Positions 1 to 9,516 are shown, counted from the first letter of the stretch. The stretch is DNA of 11,970 nt from Phoronis ovalis (GCA_028565635.1 JAOXYB010050835.1:6629-18598), one strand, 5' to 3'. The notes: generated by a model not told the origin, from the sequence alone. Program-made: numbers and translations.

Positions 1-348
1 GCACATCTCTTGGGGGTGTTAAAACATGTTTTGGCTCTAATGGGGATTAACTTTGTATTCTATGAAGGTATAAATGTGGTGTAGTTTCATATCAAATTTG
101 AGAATTAGCAGTTACTCTAATCTGAGCAGTTTTGTATATTTAATAATGATATCCTGCTGAATTTTAATTGACTTTTAGTTTTGTTCCCCAACTCAGACTC
201 AACTGTATGTAATGGGGATAAATCCATGTGAGACATAATCTTGTATCATCTGTGAACCTTTCAACTTTGGCAATTTCAAGTAAACTTTTTCCTCAAAGAA
301 GCCCTGAATTCATAATGTTACAGGTTTATTATTAAAAAAAATATGTTC

Positions 349-591
349 GGCCACCCTTAAAAAATTGTTGATTTGTGGTTGTCGACCGATCCAAGAAAAA
401 AGTGCCGACCCAAAAAAAATTTCCCCCTTTCTAGCAAAATTTTTTGTGCTTTACGATCTTTCTCGATCAAAATCTAGATACCTTTCTCCTGGAATTTCAC
501 ATTTGCTTTTCTCAACTGAAAAAAAAAATCCAACAGACCCATCCCTCTGGTGGGTCGGCAATCACAAACCAACAATTTTTTAAGGGTGGCC
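349..591. mobile_element. Non-autonomous inverted-repeat transposon relic (MITE-like)
   Basis: A 243-bp element with long terminal inverted repeats. The left end begins GGCCACCCTTAAAAAATTGT and the right end is its reverse complement. The first 33 bases of the two arms differ at two positions, and similarity continues more weakly to about 46 bases. Flanking six-mers atgttc (343-348) and ttgttc (592-597) match at five of six positions and may be a target-site duplication. The interior is T/A-run rich and has no transposase; short open frames here are chance. The superfamily is not assignable. It sits in the presumed syndecan intron. Confidence 0.82.
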
Positions 592-1824
592 TTGTTCTGT
601 TACCAGTCAGGCATGTTAAAGGAAAAAGGTGCAAATGATTCAAGTACAATCTTAGTAACTGAAATACATTTGTGGCAGGTTGTGCTTGAGTAGTATTTAA
701 CAATACCTTATTTATACAGCAGTTCCTGTCATAATAAAATGACTGTCATAATCCACATTTTAGTATAGGAAGTTTATTTTAACATTAAAAAATTCACAAC
801 GCTGAATATTTGGTTGTTTACATTTCTTCCAACAATATGGTTGGGTGTATTTGGGTTTTCGTGTTAGGTAAGTGGGTGTCAAAATTAAGGAAAAAATATT
901 GAAATGTTATCACATTAAATATGGTTTAGTGATATGGTTCATTTTTTAAATTTTTATACTTGCTTTACAAATATTGTTAGAAGGGTCATTTAGAGATTGG
1001 CCTTATCAGCATATAACAGGATTAGGGATGTTGACATATGACGAACTTTGACTGTTTATTAAAAGTTCTGCTGTAGAGGAACAGGATGCAGTTTTTTTGA
1101 GAAAAACATTTTCTGCCACAGATTAAACACAGTTTGTTACTGTTTTGTTAAAATTTAAGAGTGTTGGTAATGATTTGAGTCCTGTTTTCTGGGTCATAAG
1201 GAAGAACTGGAATGCAGATGGTGGTACTTTTTTCTCCATGCATTTTGTTAGCTGTGGTGTAGTTGAAATTTGTACCAGTTATCTTGGTTTCAGACGCATG
1301 TGGCCAACATTCAACCTTTAAACGATTTGGTATCAAAATAGTGCTAAGTCAATAGTCATAACTTTAACCAGTTATAAAAACATTTTGCCCCCAAGCTGTA
1401 AGACAATTTTATCTTTAGACTTGATTTAGGGTTTGTTATCTCACTGTATGATTATCCATTTGGGTGTCATTGAATATGTGCAACAGGCATATATTGGCAC
1501 AGCATGATAGATTACCATTGCAGTTTTTAATTTCGTTTTATAAATGCTGTCTTTACACTAAAAAGTTAAAACTGCCTTATACTATTTTGAACACCCAGTA
1601 ACAAAAAATGTTTACACCAAGCGAAATCAATGATTTCAAGCATGTATCACTAATAAAGGTCTAACACAAAAATTGGGTCTAATACAATTAAGGGAGATTT
1701 GTAAGCTGATAGTCCTATACATTAGGATTGTTTGATGTCTTGCTAGCAAAAAAAAAACAGTAATATTTAATTTATAATGTAATTCAGAATAGCCAACATA
1801 TTCAAATCTACAAATAAATCGCAG

Positions 1825-1890
1825 GCAATGAACTTGTACCCTCCAAGCATGAATACGGAATATTTAAACCTGGTGACCCTAGTAATACAG
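1825..1890 (+). other. Doubtful cassette exon in the syndecan intron
   Basis: A 66-nt stretch lies between a cag acceptor (1822-1824) and a CAG|GTAATT donor. Two frames are open. One reads like a hydrophilic ectodomain segment (NELVPSKHEYGIFKPGD) with phase 1 on both sides. The other is phase 0 on both sides. Only the phase-0 reading would join the exon at 3992 in frame; the phase-1 reading meets a stop there. The pyrimidine tract before the acceptor is poor. It could be chance. Confidence 0.22.
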
Positions 1891-3991
1891 GTAATTATTT
1901 AATTTCTACACCACCTAAAACATAATACACAACATGTGTGCAAAAAAATAAACTTGGTTGAAAGAAGTCTGAGAAAATCTGACCTTTCAGAGTTCACTAA
2001 GCAAATGACAAAATATTACAACATATTCTATACAAGTTTTTTGCACCATAGATTCTAAAAAAAAAAGTCGTTACTTTTTTTCAGTATTCCTTAAATATCA
2101 CGGGGCCATTGTATGTCGTCTGTGTCTGTCCCAAATGTCTTGCAGTAAAAAGTTAATAATTTAATTTTTGTGTAGAAGTACTTCACAATTTATTCCTTTT
2201 AACATGTGTATAATTTAGACAGTTGATTCTATTGAAAGAGGTTTAAGGCACATCTAGGGGATATTTTTTGACATATTTGCATTTGACAGATTGATTATTA
2301 TGGACCCCTGGCTTGCAATAAGATTACTTGAATACCTGTTTCTCACAGAAAAATAGAAAGTTATCAGGTTTTACCTATAGAAAGGTGTTATAATAAGATT
2401 AAACATGATCAGACCCTGCTTTATCTGGCATGCTACTGGAATCAGTGTTTTCCCCCATTAAACTGATTAATGATTGCTAAAAAAAGAAAGCTGTGAGAGA
2501 CCTGTGCAAACACTGGACACCAGATTTCTAGAATTCTACTTATGTTTACTTTGGAATGCTCTATTATAAAAGGCACTTGTGCACAACTATTTTGTTATCA
2601 GTGATTCACTCTGTAGATTCATTCTAGCTTTGACTTTTTATGCATAATCAGTAAGCGGTCTGGATCTCCTTTTAAAATGGGATCACAATCTTTTTGAAAC
2701 ACCCGTTTATATAATCATATTAATTTTCAAATATTAAGTTGTATTTGATACTTAGATCAAAGCAAAAACAAAATATAAATTGTGAATATAATTGCTGTAT
2801 GATTTATAATAAAAACTGGTAAGGTGCTGGTCTAATCAGGTTCTGTTTAATTGGATAGTTTTCTACCAACTGTGTAGTCACATTAGGTGAGACCACATTT
2901 TATTTGCCTTTTGCCATTTTTATATCAATATTTAACCAGCAGTTCATATGATCTGCTGTATTTAACAATTATTCTTTCAGTTATAAAAGCTTATATCCCA
3001 GGATCAAGTGATAACACAATAGAACTGATGCTGTGTACAAGGTGGTTTGTTTGAAGTTTTAGTAAACTTCTCTCCAATAATAGCTTACTATGTGGTATAG
3101 ATTTACTTCAGTATGACAATAGGGGACACCTGTCAGTTTTACACAACTATAGGTTACTGTACATATACACATGTAAGAGGTCACAACTTAGTTTAAGTAC
3201 TGTATATGAAGTTTTAAGTTGAGGAGAAGGCATGGCCTTAAACATTCTTAGAATTTATGAAAACATCTGCTAAGAATAAACTGTCTATGAATCAAACTGA
3301 TGTGAGGATTTCAGTTAATTAAGGTGAATGTAAGCATGATTATGTATTTGGCACTAGAACTGTTATCCACTATAAATGTATTTGCCTTACCTTTTGCTGA
3401 TCAGTAATAAAACATTCTATTAAATTCTCAATTGATGTGATAAATGAAAAAAAATGAACAATATGTTTATGCTTCATTACATGTGGTGTGTATGAACAGA
3501 TGGCCTGCACTGTAGACTTTATATTGTTATTTGTGTGGTCTGGAACAGATGACTAAGTACAAATACTGTGCTTTGGGAATGTGCTTGTGTTTTGTTTGTT
3601 GTGTAGTTACCAATATTTGTTGTCATCAATTGATTCTTAAATTAAAGGTAAATGATTCACATATTAACCAAATGGTAAAACATTAGGCAATCAAGATAAT
3701 AAAAAATATGTTCTGGTAATTCTTAGGTGCTATAAATATCTTTTAGTTGTCATGAGGGATTAACTTGATATTGGTTGATAAACCCGATTAAACAATTTAG
3801 ATATTAAAGTTTTTTTTAATATTGTTAACTTGAAAACTCGGCAGTGCATTCAAGATACTTCCTAGTACATACAGTTTGCAGAAAGTGAGAATTTCTCAAA
3901 TACATGTGAACTATATCTACAAGTTTTAAGTCTAGTTGGTTAGTTAAACATTTATGAAAAACCAGTATAATTTGTTTCTTTCTTATTTCAG

Positions 3992-4151
3992 CTGAACCAT
4001 GGCATGAGACCTGCTGATAACAATTTCTATTTCCCAGAGGACAAGAATCATGTAACAGGGGAAGATGAGGATGAAGGTAGTGGTCACAGAAATGATGACA
4101 GTGAAGATGATGACGATGATGATGGTTCAGGCTGGGATGGATCAGGGCATC
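3992..4151 (+). other. sdc: Syndecan exon a: acidic glycosaminoglycan-attachment segment
   Basis: The exon follows a good acceptor (ttcttatttcag) and ends at donor GTAAGT with one base of a split codon (phase 1). It encodes a strongly acidic stretch with three Ser-Gly dipeptides, with serine codons at 4079-4081, 4127-4129 and 4142-4144, in the contexts DEGSG and DDGSGWDGSG. Clustered Ser-Gly next to Asp/Glu runs and a nearby Trp is the known context favouring heparan sulfate chain initiation. The frame is phase 0 on entry. An ATG at 4004 is not taken as the start because no signal peptide follows it. Confidence 0.88.
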
Positions 4152-7100
4152 GTAAGTTTTCATATCCAACAACAGTTTTAGTCTAAAAAATAATCATGCT
4201 TGTTATACTCAGATGCTGTCTGGACTCAAGTGTATGATTGTGTACATTGTTCAGGTTAAAGTCCCTTCGAAAGAGAGGTTTCTCACAGTTCTGACAATAA
4301 ACTTTTTACTGCCTGTTGTGTTTCTACGCTTTCAATTCCAACGGATATTAACTGCCTGTTTTGTTCCCTGAATTTGCACTGCTTACCATTCTACTTCAGA
4401 TAATGATATTAACTTGAGTTACTATGCAAAACTCAGTGGAAAATGTTAATACTTTGTGTTTTTGTGTGAAGCCAGTAGATTCTCTGCAGAAAATCTATTA
4501 CTGTTGTGATTTGTTTGTTTCTATTACAGATTTAACAGAAACACAGCCTGTTGATGAGACTTGTGCTGAGAAGCGTGAACGTGTCTTGTCATCTGGTTTG
4601 TTGGGTGCATTCATCCCACGTTGTACTGTTGATGGCAAATTTGTCAGTATACAGTGTCATGGAAGTATTGGCTCGTGTTGGTGTGTGGATGAAGATGGTG
4701 TTGAGCTTGATAATACCAGAACACAGAGAGGTGTACCACGTTGTGAAGGTATGAGATTTAAGTGCTCAAACTTAAAACTTCCGGTGTATCATACAGCAAT
4801 ATCATGATCTTCCACCTTTTCAGACAGTGATTATCATAAAGCATAATGAATTGTAAAACTAATTCTGGTATTATAGATTCCACAAATTTAGAAGCAAGTG
4901 GACCTGTACCATTGGTGTCTTGCATGCGGAATATTTGAAGAGGGAATATTGTGGCAGAAACAGGAACACTGTTTGCCTTACTGAACGCTTAAATAGTAAA
5001 TGTTTTGTTCTCATTGGTTTCGTATTTGTATTTTAGAAACTGCTGTTTTCAATGTAGTGGCTCGACTGGATTTGGATTATGAGAATACAGTCAGTAGAGA
5101 TATCAAATATAGACATAAACTGGAAAGGAAGGTATAAATTGAAAAAATCAATTTTCTCTATATTATTTATACTTGTAAAGGTTAACTTTTATTTTCTGGT
5201 GATGAAGCCTACCAAATCTCTGTTAAGATTAAGAAAAACCTATTAATACATTAGCAACAATAATCAAAATGAATCTGTGCTAAGAATTAATGTCATGCGG
5301 TAGAATATATGAACTAGTGTAATAATAAATTCGGCATAGTATTCTCATTGTTACCTGTACCTGAATGTTGTTTTCTAAGTCATTTGTTGATCTTATTGGT
5401 TAACTTAAAATTATTGTTAATATGCTGATTGCACAATTTTACCAGTTAATAGGTATATATTGATTCTGAAAAGGTAGCAGTCATTGACAAATATATAACG
5501 GATACTATTTGCAGATAAATACTTGTGAAAATTAGTGTAACTGATCTATTTTGGTCGTTTTTAACTAGAGAAATTGATGAAAGGAATATTATGTACGGTT
5601 TTGAAATATTTAGCTTTTTAGACTTAATTAAATTGTAAAGAAAAATAAGCACCACGAATACGGTTCAAATATCCATTGTAGTAATGTTACAGACAACAGC
5701 ATTATTAATAAAGTATCATTGTTATACAAAAAAAATAACTGAGGTACCATGATGGTTTTGTTATTGCAGTTGATGAGAGCATATCAAGATTTGTTTACTG
5801 GCAGTAAACTGGCAATCATCATTAACAGCATTAGCCCTGGTAGTGTTGTCATTGATTTCGATGTGAAGGCAACCACTTCAGGGAGTGCCCCTACACCCAC
5901 CGAATCAGAACTGGAAGGCACATTAAGAAGTTCAGATGTAGGACCGGTGATAGAAGTACGAGCTATGCTTAAAGAAGATCGTAAGTAAACTTTCAGTGTT
6001 GATTTGTTGAAGTAAATCAATCCTGAAGAAGTCACAAACAGTTAAAGATTTTTTGTCAGTAGCAGTGTAAGTAAGGGGCTGTAGTGTAGAATGCAGACAC
6101 TTGCATACCTATTTTAAGGAAGGGATACTAGCTTCTGTCTGTCATAGTATATCACCTGTGTATTGCATGAATTACTAACATTGTTAAAAACAGATACTAA
6201 AAGTACTGGAAACTTTATCAAAATGTAAAGTTTGCTGGAATGTTTGAACAGATAAAACCTTTTACGGATGGATCGATTTCTAGGTGATGTGTCAATGGCT
6301 CCTGACCCTGAACCAGAAACCACCACACCACAAAGGCCACGCATTCGAACAACAACAGAACCAGAGTACAATGTTATAGTACGTATTGTATCCTATTTTT
6401 ATTAGTAAAAATTCAAAGGCAATGTAGAATGATAACAGTTTTGTTTGTCTGAAAAAGTTAACTGCATTTAATTGGGAAATATAGGGAAGCAAATAAATCT
6501 CATTCTGTGATAATTATGTGCTAGTGTGCTGAAGTGTCAGTGGGAAAACGCTTGTTTTTTGTACTGCCTATCTATGCGACATCCTGTGTAAACTTGATTT
6601 CGATGTTGCACAAAGTTGGCATTGGCTTTCAAGTTTTCATTATGTTTCTAGGATAATACACACACAGTTTATGTCCCGGTCCCAGAAAGACCCACTGAAG
6701 ATATAAGCAATGTTGTGCCGTCAGCTGAGGGCCCTGTAAACCCAACTGATGAGGACATGCAAAAAAAGGAGGAAGATGGGAATGGGATTGGCTTTGAACA
6801 GAACATATCCCAGGTGGCTGCCCATACGGGTATTATGGCTCAACCAGGACTCTTAGCTGGTTAGTATGATCATGTGACGGTCTTGCTTTAAGTCTTGTTA
6901 CCTTCCTGAAGTTAGTTTCTGTACGTATTTATGATTTAAAGAAATCTAAGAATTGTGGAATCCTGCAGGGACTGTACAGCTGATTGTGTATGTATGTAAT
7001 TATGCATATTGGTTATTTTCAGGTATCATTGGTGGAGCTGTAGTCGGCCTACTTTTTGCTGTACTTCTAGTGATGTTTATTGTATACAGAATGAGGAAGA

Positions 7101-7189
7101 AGGATGAAGGCAGTTATGCGCTGGATGAACCAAAATCGCCCAGGTTAAACACATATACAAAAGCTTCAAATAAAGAATTCTATGCATAA
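3992..7189 (+). CDS. sdc: Syndecan with thyroglobulin type-1 and SEA domains (3' seven exons; 5' end outside window)
   Basis: Single-pass heparan sulfate proteoglycan of the cell surface, acting as co-receptor and matrix/cytoskeleton linker. Seven exons (3992-4151, 4530-4748, 5037-5131, 5770-5980, 6284-6378, 6652-6859, 7023-7189) join in frame to 384 codons plus TAA; all have GT/AG borders and intron phases 1,1,0,1,0,1. The C-terminus is diagnostic: a hydrophobic helix with a glycine-rich start (GIIGGAVVG), the C1 motif RMRKKDEGSY, a variable region, and the C2 PDZ-binding end EFYA. The ectodomain has three acidic Ser-Gly sites, as expected, but also a Tg1 and a SEA domain, which the vertebrate and fly syndecans known to me lack. 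No signal peptide is visible: the first exon here opens in mid-protein behind a strong acceptor (tttcag), so the start lies upstream or in an unrecognised exon. Syndecan identity is very sure; exact exon borders are predictions. Confidence 0.93.
4530..4748 (+). other. sdc: Syndecan exon b: thyroglobulin type-1 domain
   Basis: A 219-nt exon, phase 1 on both sides, encoding one whole Tg1 domain. All six cysteines are present in the family spacing: DETC, IPRC, IQCHG, then CWCV, and a final PRC. The signature pieces QCH, CWCVDEDG and the G-V-P-R-C end are clear. In other proteins Tg1 domains inhibit or bind cysteine proteases, or act as spacer modules. Because the exon is a multiple of three with matching phases, it can be skipped without breaking the frame. 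The acceptor is tattacag; the donor is GTATGA. Confidence 0.92.
5037..5131 (+). other. sdc: Syndecan exon c: SEA domain, first half
   Basis: A 95-nt exon, phase 1 in and phase 0 out. It encodes the start of a SEA-like fold (TAVFNVVARLDLDYENTV, then a basic helix ending KLERK). The acceptor is gtattttag and the donor is GTATAA. The frame joins the next exon without a gap. On its own this half would not be recognisable as SEA; the call rests on the joined sequence. Confidence 0.83.
5770..5980 (+). other. sdc: Syndecan exon d: SEA domain, second half with cleavage motif
   Basis: A 211-nt exon, phase 0 in and phase 1 out, behind acceptor ttattgcag and before a perfect GTAAGT donor. It encodes an amphipathic helix (LMRAYQDLF), then IIINSISPGSVVIDFDV, which matches the SEA beta-strand turn with the autoproteolysis motif G^SVVV; the Gly codon is 5839-5841 and the Ser codon 5842-5844. 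In mucins and other SEA proteins the chain breaks between this Gly and Ser while the halves stay associated. A Ser/Thr/Pro-rich loop and a final strand (VIEVRAML) follow. Confidence 0.87.
6284..6378 (+). other. sdc: Syndecan exon e: Pro/Thr-rich stalk
   Basis: A 95-nt exon, phase 1 in and phase 0 out, between acceptor gatttctag and donor GTACGT. It encodes a stalk rich in Pro, Thr and Glu (PDPEPETTTPQRP, then TTTEPEYN). The composition favours O-glycosylation and an extended chain. No folded domain is seen. Confidence 0.82.
6652..6859 (+). other. sdc: Syndecan exon f: membrane-proximal ectodomain
   Basis: A 208-nt exon, phase 0 in and phase 1 out, between acceptor tatgtttctag and donor GTTAGT. 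It encodes an acidic, Pro-rich juxtamembrane stretch with a possible N-glycosylation site (Q-N-I-S), ending in QPGLLA just before the membrane helix. This is the region where syndecan ectodomains are normally shed by proteases. No cleavage site can be named from the sequence. Confidence 0.85.
7023..7189 (+). other. sdc: Syndecan exon g: transmembrane helix and cytoplasmic tail
   Basis: The last coding exon begins in phase 1 after acceptor attttcag. It encodes the membrane helix, with the glycine-rich GIIGGAVVG typical of syndecan dimerisation, then YRMRKKDEGSY (C1 region, binding cytoskeletal linkers in known syndecans), a variable region ALDEPKSPRLNTYTKAS, and NKEFYA (C2, binding PDZ proteins such as syntenin). 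The TAA is at 7187-7189. The tail length is normal for the family. Confidence 0.97.
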
Positions 7190-7318
7190 ATATAATTTAG
7201 CAGTTTAACCCTTGTCAGCATGCATTACATCAAGACTTGTGCACTAAAAAGTAATTAGAACAATCCCATTGACAGCGTTGAGGCTTGAACAACTTGTTCA
7301 AAAGGGTTAATTGTAATT

Positions 7319-7326
7319 TGTAAATA
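7319..7326 (+). promoter_or_regulatory. Candidate Pumilio response element
   Basis: TGTAAATA fits the consensus UGUANAUA bound by Pumilio/PUF proteins and lies 130 bases after the syndecan stop. A single 8-mer can occur by chance in AT-rich DNA. Confidence 0.3.
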
Positions 7327-8484
7327 TTTCGCCAAAGCTCCATGGACATTGTGATATTCCTGGTTAACAAACTGGTATCACCATGACCTTAATAGAAAGG
7401 TCACCTGTACTTTTAGATTGATCAAACAGTGATCACATTCCTTGGTTTTACTGAACACCATGGTGACTAAATGATTTAATGTTTTATTATTTTATACATT
7501 GATTGTGATTATGTATCACTTGTCACCAAACTTGTGTTGAGCGCTACATAAGCGGAACAAATCAACGACACTAAATGAACATAACATTTTTAGAATTTGT
7601 TTATATATACATATATAATATGCGTTTACTAACAAAATAGCTTCAAAAAAAAACTGATAACCTGTTAATGTAGTGTTTCCGCCAGATGTTGTAAACATAA
7701 TGCATTTTAGTGTAGTCTCTCCATACAGTTGCTATTAATGTTATTTAAATATTTTATAAAAAAAAGAACAAAATCTGTACTGTGTAGTTATTCAAATGAC
7801 ATTACAAAGAAAAGACGAAGGTAAGATGTCAAACTGCAAACATTATTACAACGTAATTAACATTTCGATCTTGGACAGTTTCTTAACTTCTCTTTCAAAA
7901 TGTTAGTTGTTGAACTTTCTCATTATTTTTACTATCGTTTCTGGTTGATTTTGTGAGTGGTTTGCAACTTGATTTCAGTCGACATAAATCTTACAACTAA
8001 TTGTTGTATTCATTCATACATTGTCAGTGTTTGCTTGTATGTCATTTTATTTGAGATTCTGTGTGGTATCATATGAAAGTCCTGTGTGATAAATTGTTAA
8101 ATTAGTATTATGAACAAATATTGTAAGCTTTCAGACATTTGTAGACCTTTCAGTTATTATTCTTCTGATCTAAAAATAATTATAATTTATGTTATCCATG
8201 AATATCTTTTGTGCTTTTCATAAAACAGTATTGTTAATGACCTATTGAACTCCAGAAACTATTTCCAGTAGACATCTTATACCCGTTATACAATGAATGT
8301 ACTGTAATCCTGAAGTTTGCCCATACATAAACAGTTGATCACAGTCCAGTTTGACAGAGATGTACAAGTGCATTTATAGAGATAACAGGAACAATTTGTT
8401 GGTTTGAACTTTTGTTTGTTAAACTAGATAAGACAAACTGGATTGCACGTTCACTTCTTTTCTCCTACAAAATGTTTAAGTGAA

Positions 8485-8490
8485 TTTATT
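8485..8490 (-). promoter_or_regulatory. Candidate minus-strand polyadenylation signal
   Basis: AATAAA on the minus strand, about 320 bases past the stop of the lectin-like gene and inside the syndecan 3' UTR. It is the first canonical signal I found downstream of that stop. Any use of it is unproven, especially if the gene is dead. Confidence 0.3.
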
Positions 8491-8516
8491 GATGTAATTA
8501 TGTCACCTTGCATCTG

Positions 8517-8522
8517 AATAAA
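8517..8522 (+). promoter_or_regulatory. Polyadenylation signal AATAAA for syndecan
   Basis: This is the only canonical plus-strand AATAAA I found between the syndecan stop and the convergent gene. A T-rich, G-containing stretch (ggttttagttgtttac) follows about 15-30 bases downstream, as expected for a cleavage/poly(A) region. Confidence 0.6.
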
Positions 8523-8540
8523 GGACAATTTCTAGAATGG

Positions 8541-8808
8541 TTTTAGTTGTTTACTTGCCAACTGCTAGACAGTACCCATTTGTGAACCAAAGTGCATGCA
8601 AATAGTATATTGACATTCAATAGCAGTTGGAGGTGCTTTGACTAGTGATAAGGTTATTTTGTTCTTTCATAGCTTTCTGGGTTGAACTGGACATTTTTTG
8701 AAATATAAACCAAATGGTTTTGACAATAATTGATAACGTTGCTATAACCATACAAATAGTAATGCACGATCAAAATGTTTTAAATTTTGAATATGCGTTT
8801 TTCTGCTG
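8541..8808. other. Intergenic or minus-strand 3' UTR stretch between convergent genes
   Basis: AT-rich sequence between the syndecan poly(A) region and the stop codon of the minus-strand gene. No coding or RNA gene signal is seen. The nearest canonical minus-strand poly(A) signal (AATAAA on minus, 8485-8490) lies beyond it, inside the syndecan 3' UTR. The two transcripts may therefore overlap at their ends. Confidence 0.5.
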
Positions 8809-9489
8809 TTACGTCTGAAACGCAACCGGAGGCTGTCCTATTACGACCTCTTCACTGATCACCACTGCGCCTCCAATGTTAAGTTGGTAATCCCGCTTAG
8901 GAGCAATTCTATTACGTTTCGTCAAATACATCACAATTAAAACAGCCATGGCTACAAGCGCCGAAACAGCTATTATTACTACTACAAGTGCTGTGCCAAT
9001 TCCAGTGATGCTCGTTGTCTGGCTATTCTGGATTGGTTGCTGTGTCAGTTTTGCAAACTCCTTTTCCGTGGTGAGCAAATCGTCCGTGGTACTTAATTCT
9101 GTTTGATTGCTAGTAGAAAACAAAGCTAGTGTAGCAGTAGTGAAATTGCGACGTATCGGCGTGGTAAACCGTTTCGTTTCAGAAGGGCTGATTGTCACGG
9201 AATGTCCACTACCAATGAAAGTGGGTGTTGTCTGTCCACCATCAATGGCGTTGGATGTTACCTGTCCACCTCCATTGACAGTGGTCATTGCCTGTCCGCT
9301 TTCTTTCATGGTGGATATTACATGTCCGCCGTCAATGACAGTAAGTGTTGCCTGTTCTCTATCAATGCCAATAAATGCTGTTTGTCCTTCTTGAATGACT
9401 GTGGATGTTGTCTGTCCACCATCAATGACTGTGGATGTTGTCTCTCCACCACCAGTGACTGTAGATATTATCTGTCCACCACCAATGAC

Positions 9490-9516
9490 TGTGTTGCATT
9501 CTCACCATCAGTGATA
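9490..9516 (-). other. Double frame change within the repeat stalk
   Basis: Reading leftward, the repeat leaves one frame after KTI (9515), continues as TDGENAT in a second frame, and resumes as VIGGGQ in a third. The first change fits a 2-bp AT duplication (actatatcact in place of actatcact). The second fits loss of about four bases beside gcaaca. A small intron is unlikely in so short a space. Confidence 0.65.

Larger units (their letters stand above)
1..3991 (+). other. Probable syndecan intron (upstream non-coding stretch)
   Basis: About 4 kb of AT-rich sequence with many stops in all frames. Apart from the inverted-repeat element at 349-591 and one weak candidate exon at 1825-1890, I see no gene, RNA gene or clear regulatory site. 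It ends at the acceptor of the first recognised syndecan exon. A long first intron is usual for syndecan genes, so this is most simply part of it. The signal-peptide exon would then lie to the left of the window. Confidence 0.7.
7190..8540 (+). other. Syndecan 3' untranslated region
   Basis: AT-rich non-coding sequence from the syndecan stop to just past an AATAAA signal at 8517-8522. The exact cleavage point is not visible. It contains one good Pumilio-type element (TGTAAATA, 7319-7326) and several ATTTA/T-rich runs (for example around 7740-7760) of the kind that can affect mRNA stability. No protein-coding signal is seen in it. Confidence 0.65.

Noticed and set aside
365-703. Short open frames on both strands at the inverted-repeat element
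   Set aside because: They lie within or across the MITE-like element, have no recognisable domain, and differ in frame; chance frames.
2981-3041. Possible exon after a strong ctttcag acceptor at 2980
   Set aside because: One frame is open for about 20 codons, but the only donor (GTGGTT) is weak and its outgoing phase does not fit the exon at 3992.
3825-4172. His-rich 115-codon frame on the minus strand
   Set aside because: It is the antisense of the Asp/Glu-rich syndecan exon; GAT/GAA runs read as His/Asp-like codons on the other strand. There are no splice or homology signs.
4004-4186. Stand-alone 60-codon acidic protein starting at ATG 4004
   Set aside because: The frame is the syndecan exon read through its donor; GTAAGT at 4152 and the exact phase match to the Tg1 exon show splicing, and no signal peptide follows the ATG.
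5446-5655. 69-codon minus frame inside a syndecan intron
   Set aside because: AT-rich, hydrophobic by composition, with no domain or splice support.
7169-7174. AATAAA inside the last syndecan exon
   Set aside because: It lies in codons of the C2 region before the stop, so use would remove the stop codon; the signal at 8517 is far more likely.
6953-7189. 78-codon frame with its own ATG at 6953 before the syndecan membrane helix
   Set aside because: The first part is intron sequence before the acceptor at 7021-7022. It would need an unsupported retained-intron transcript.
7597-7622. TA-rich tract (tatatatacatatataata) as a regulatory site
   Set aside because: Simple low-complexity sequence in an AT-rich 3' UTR; nothing beyond composition supports a function.
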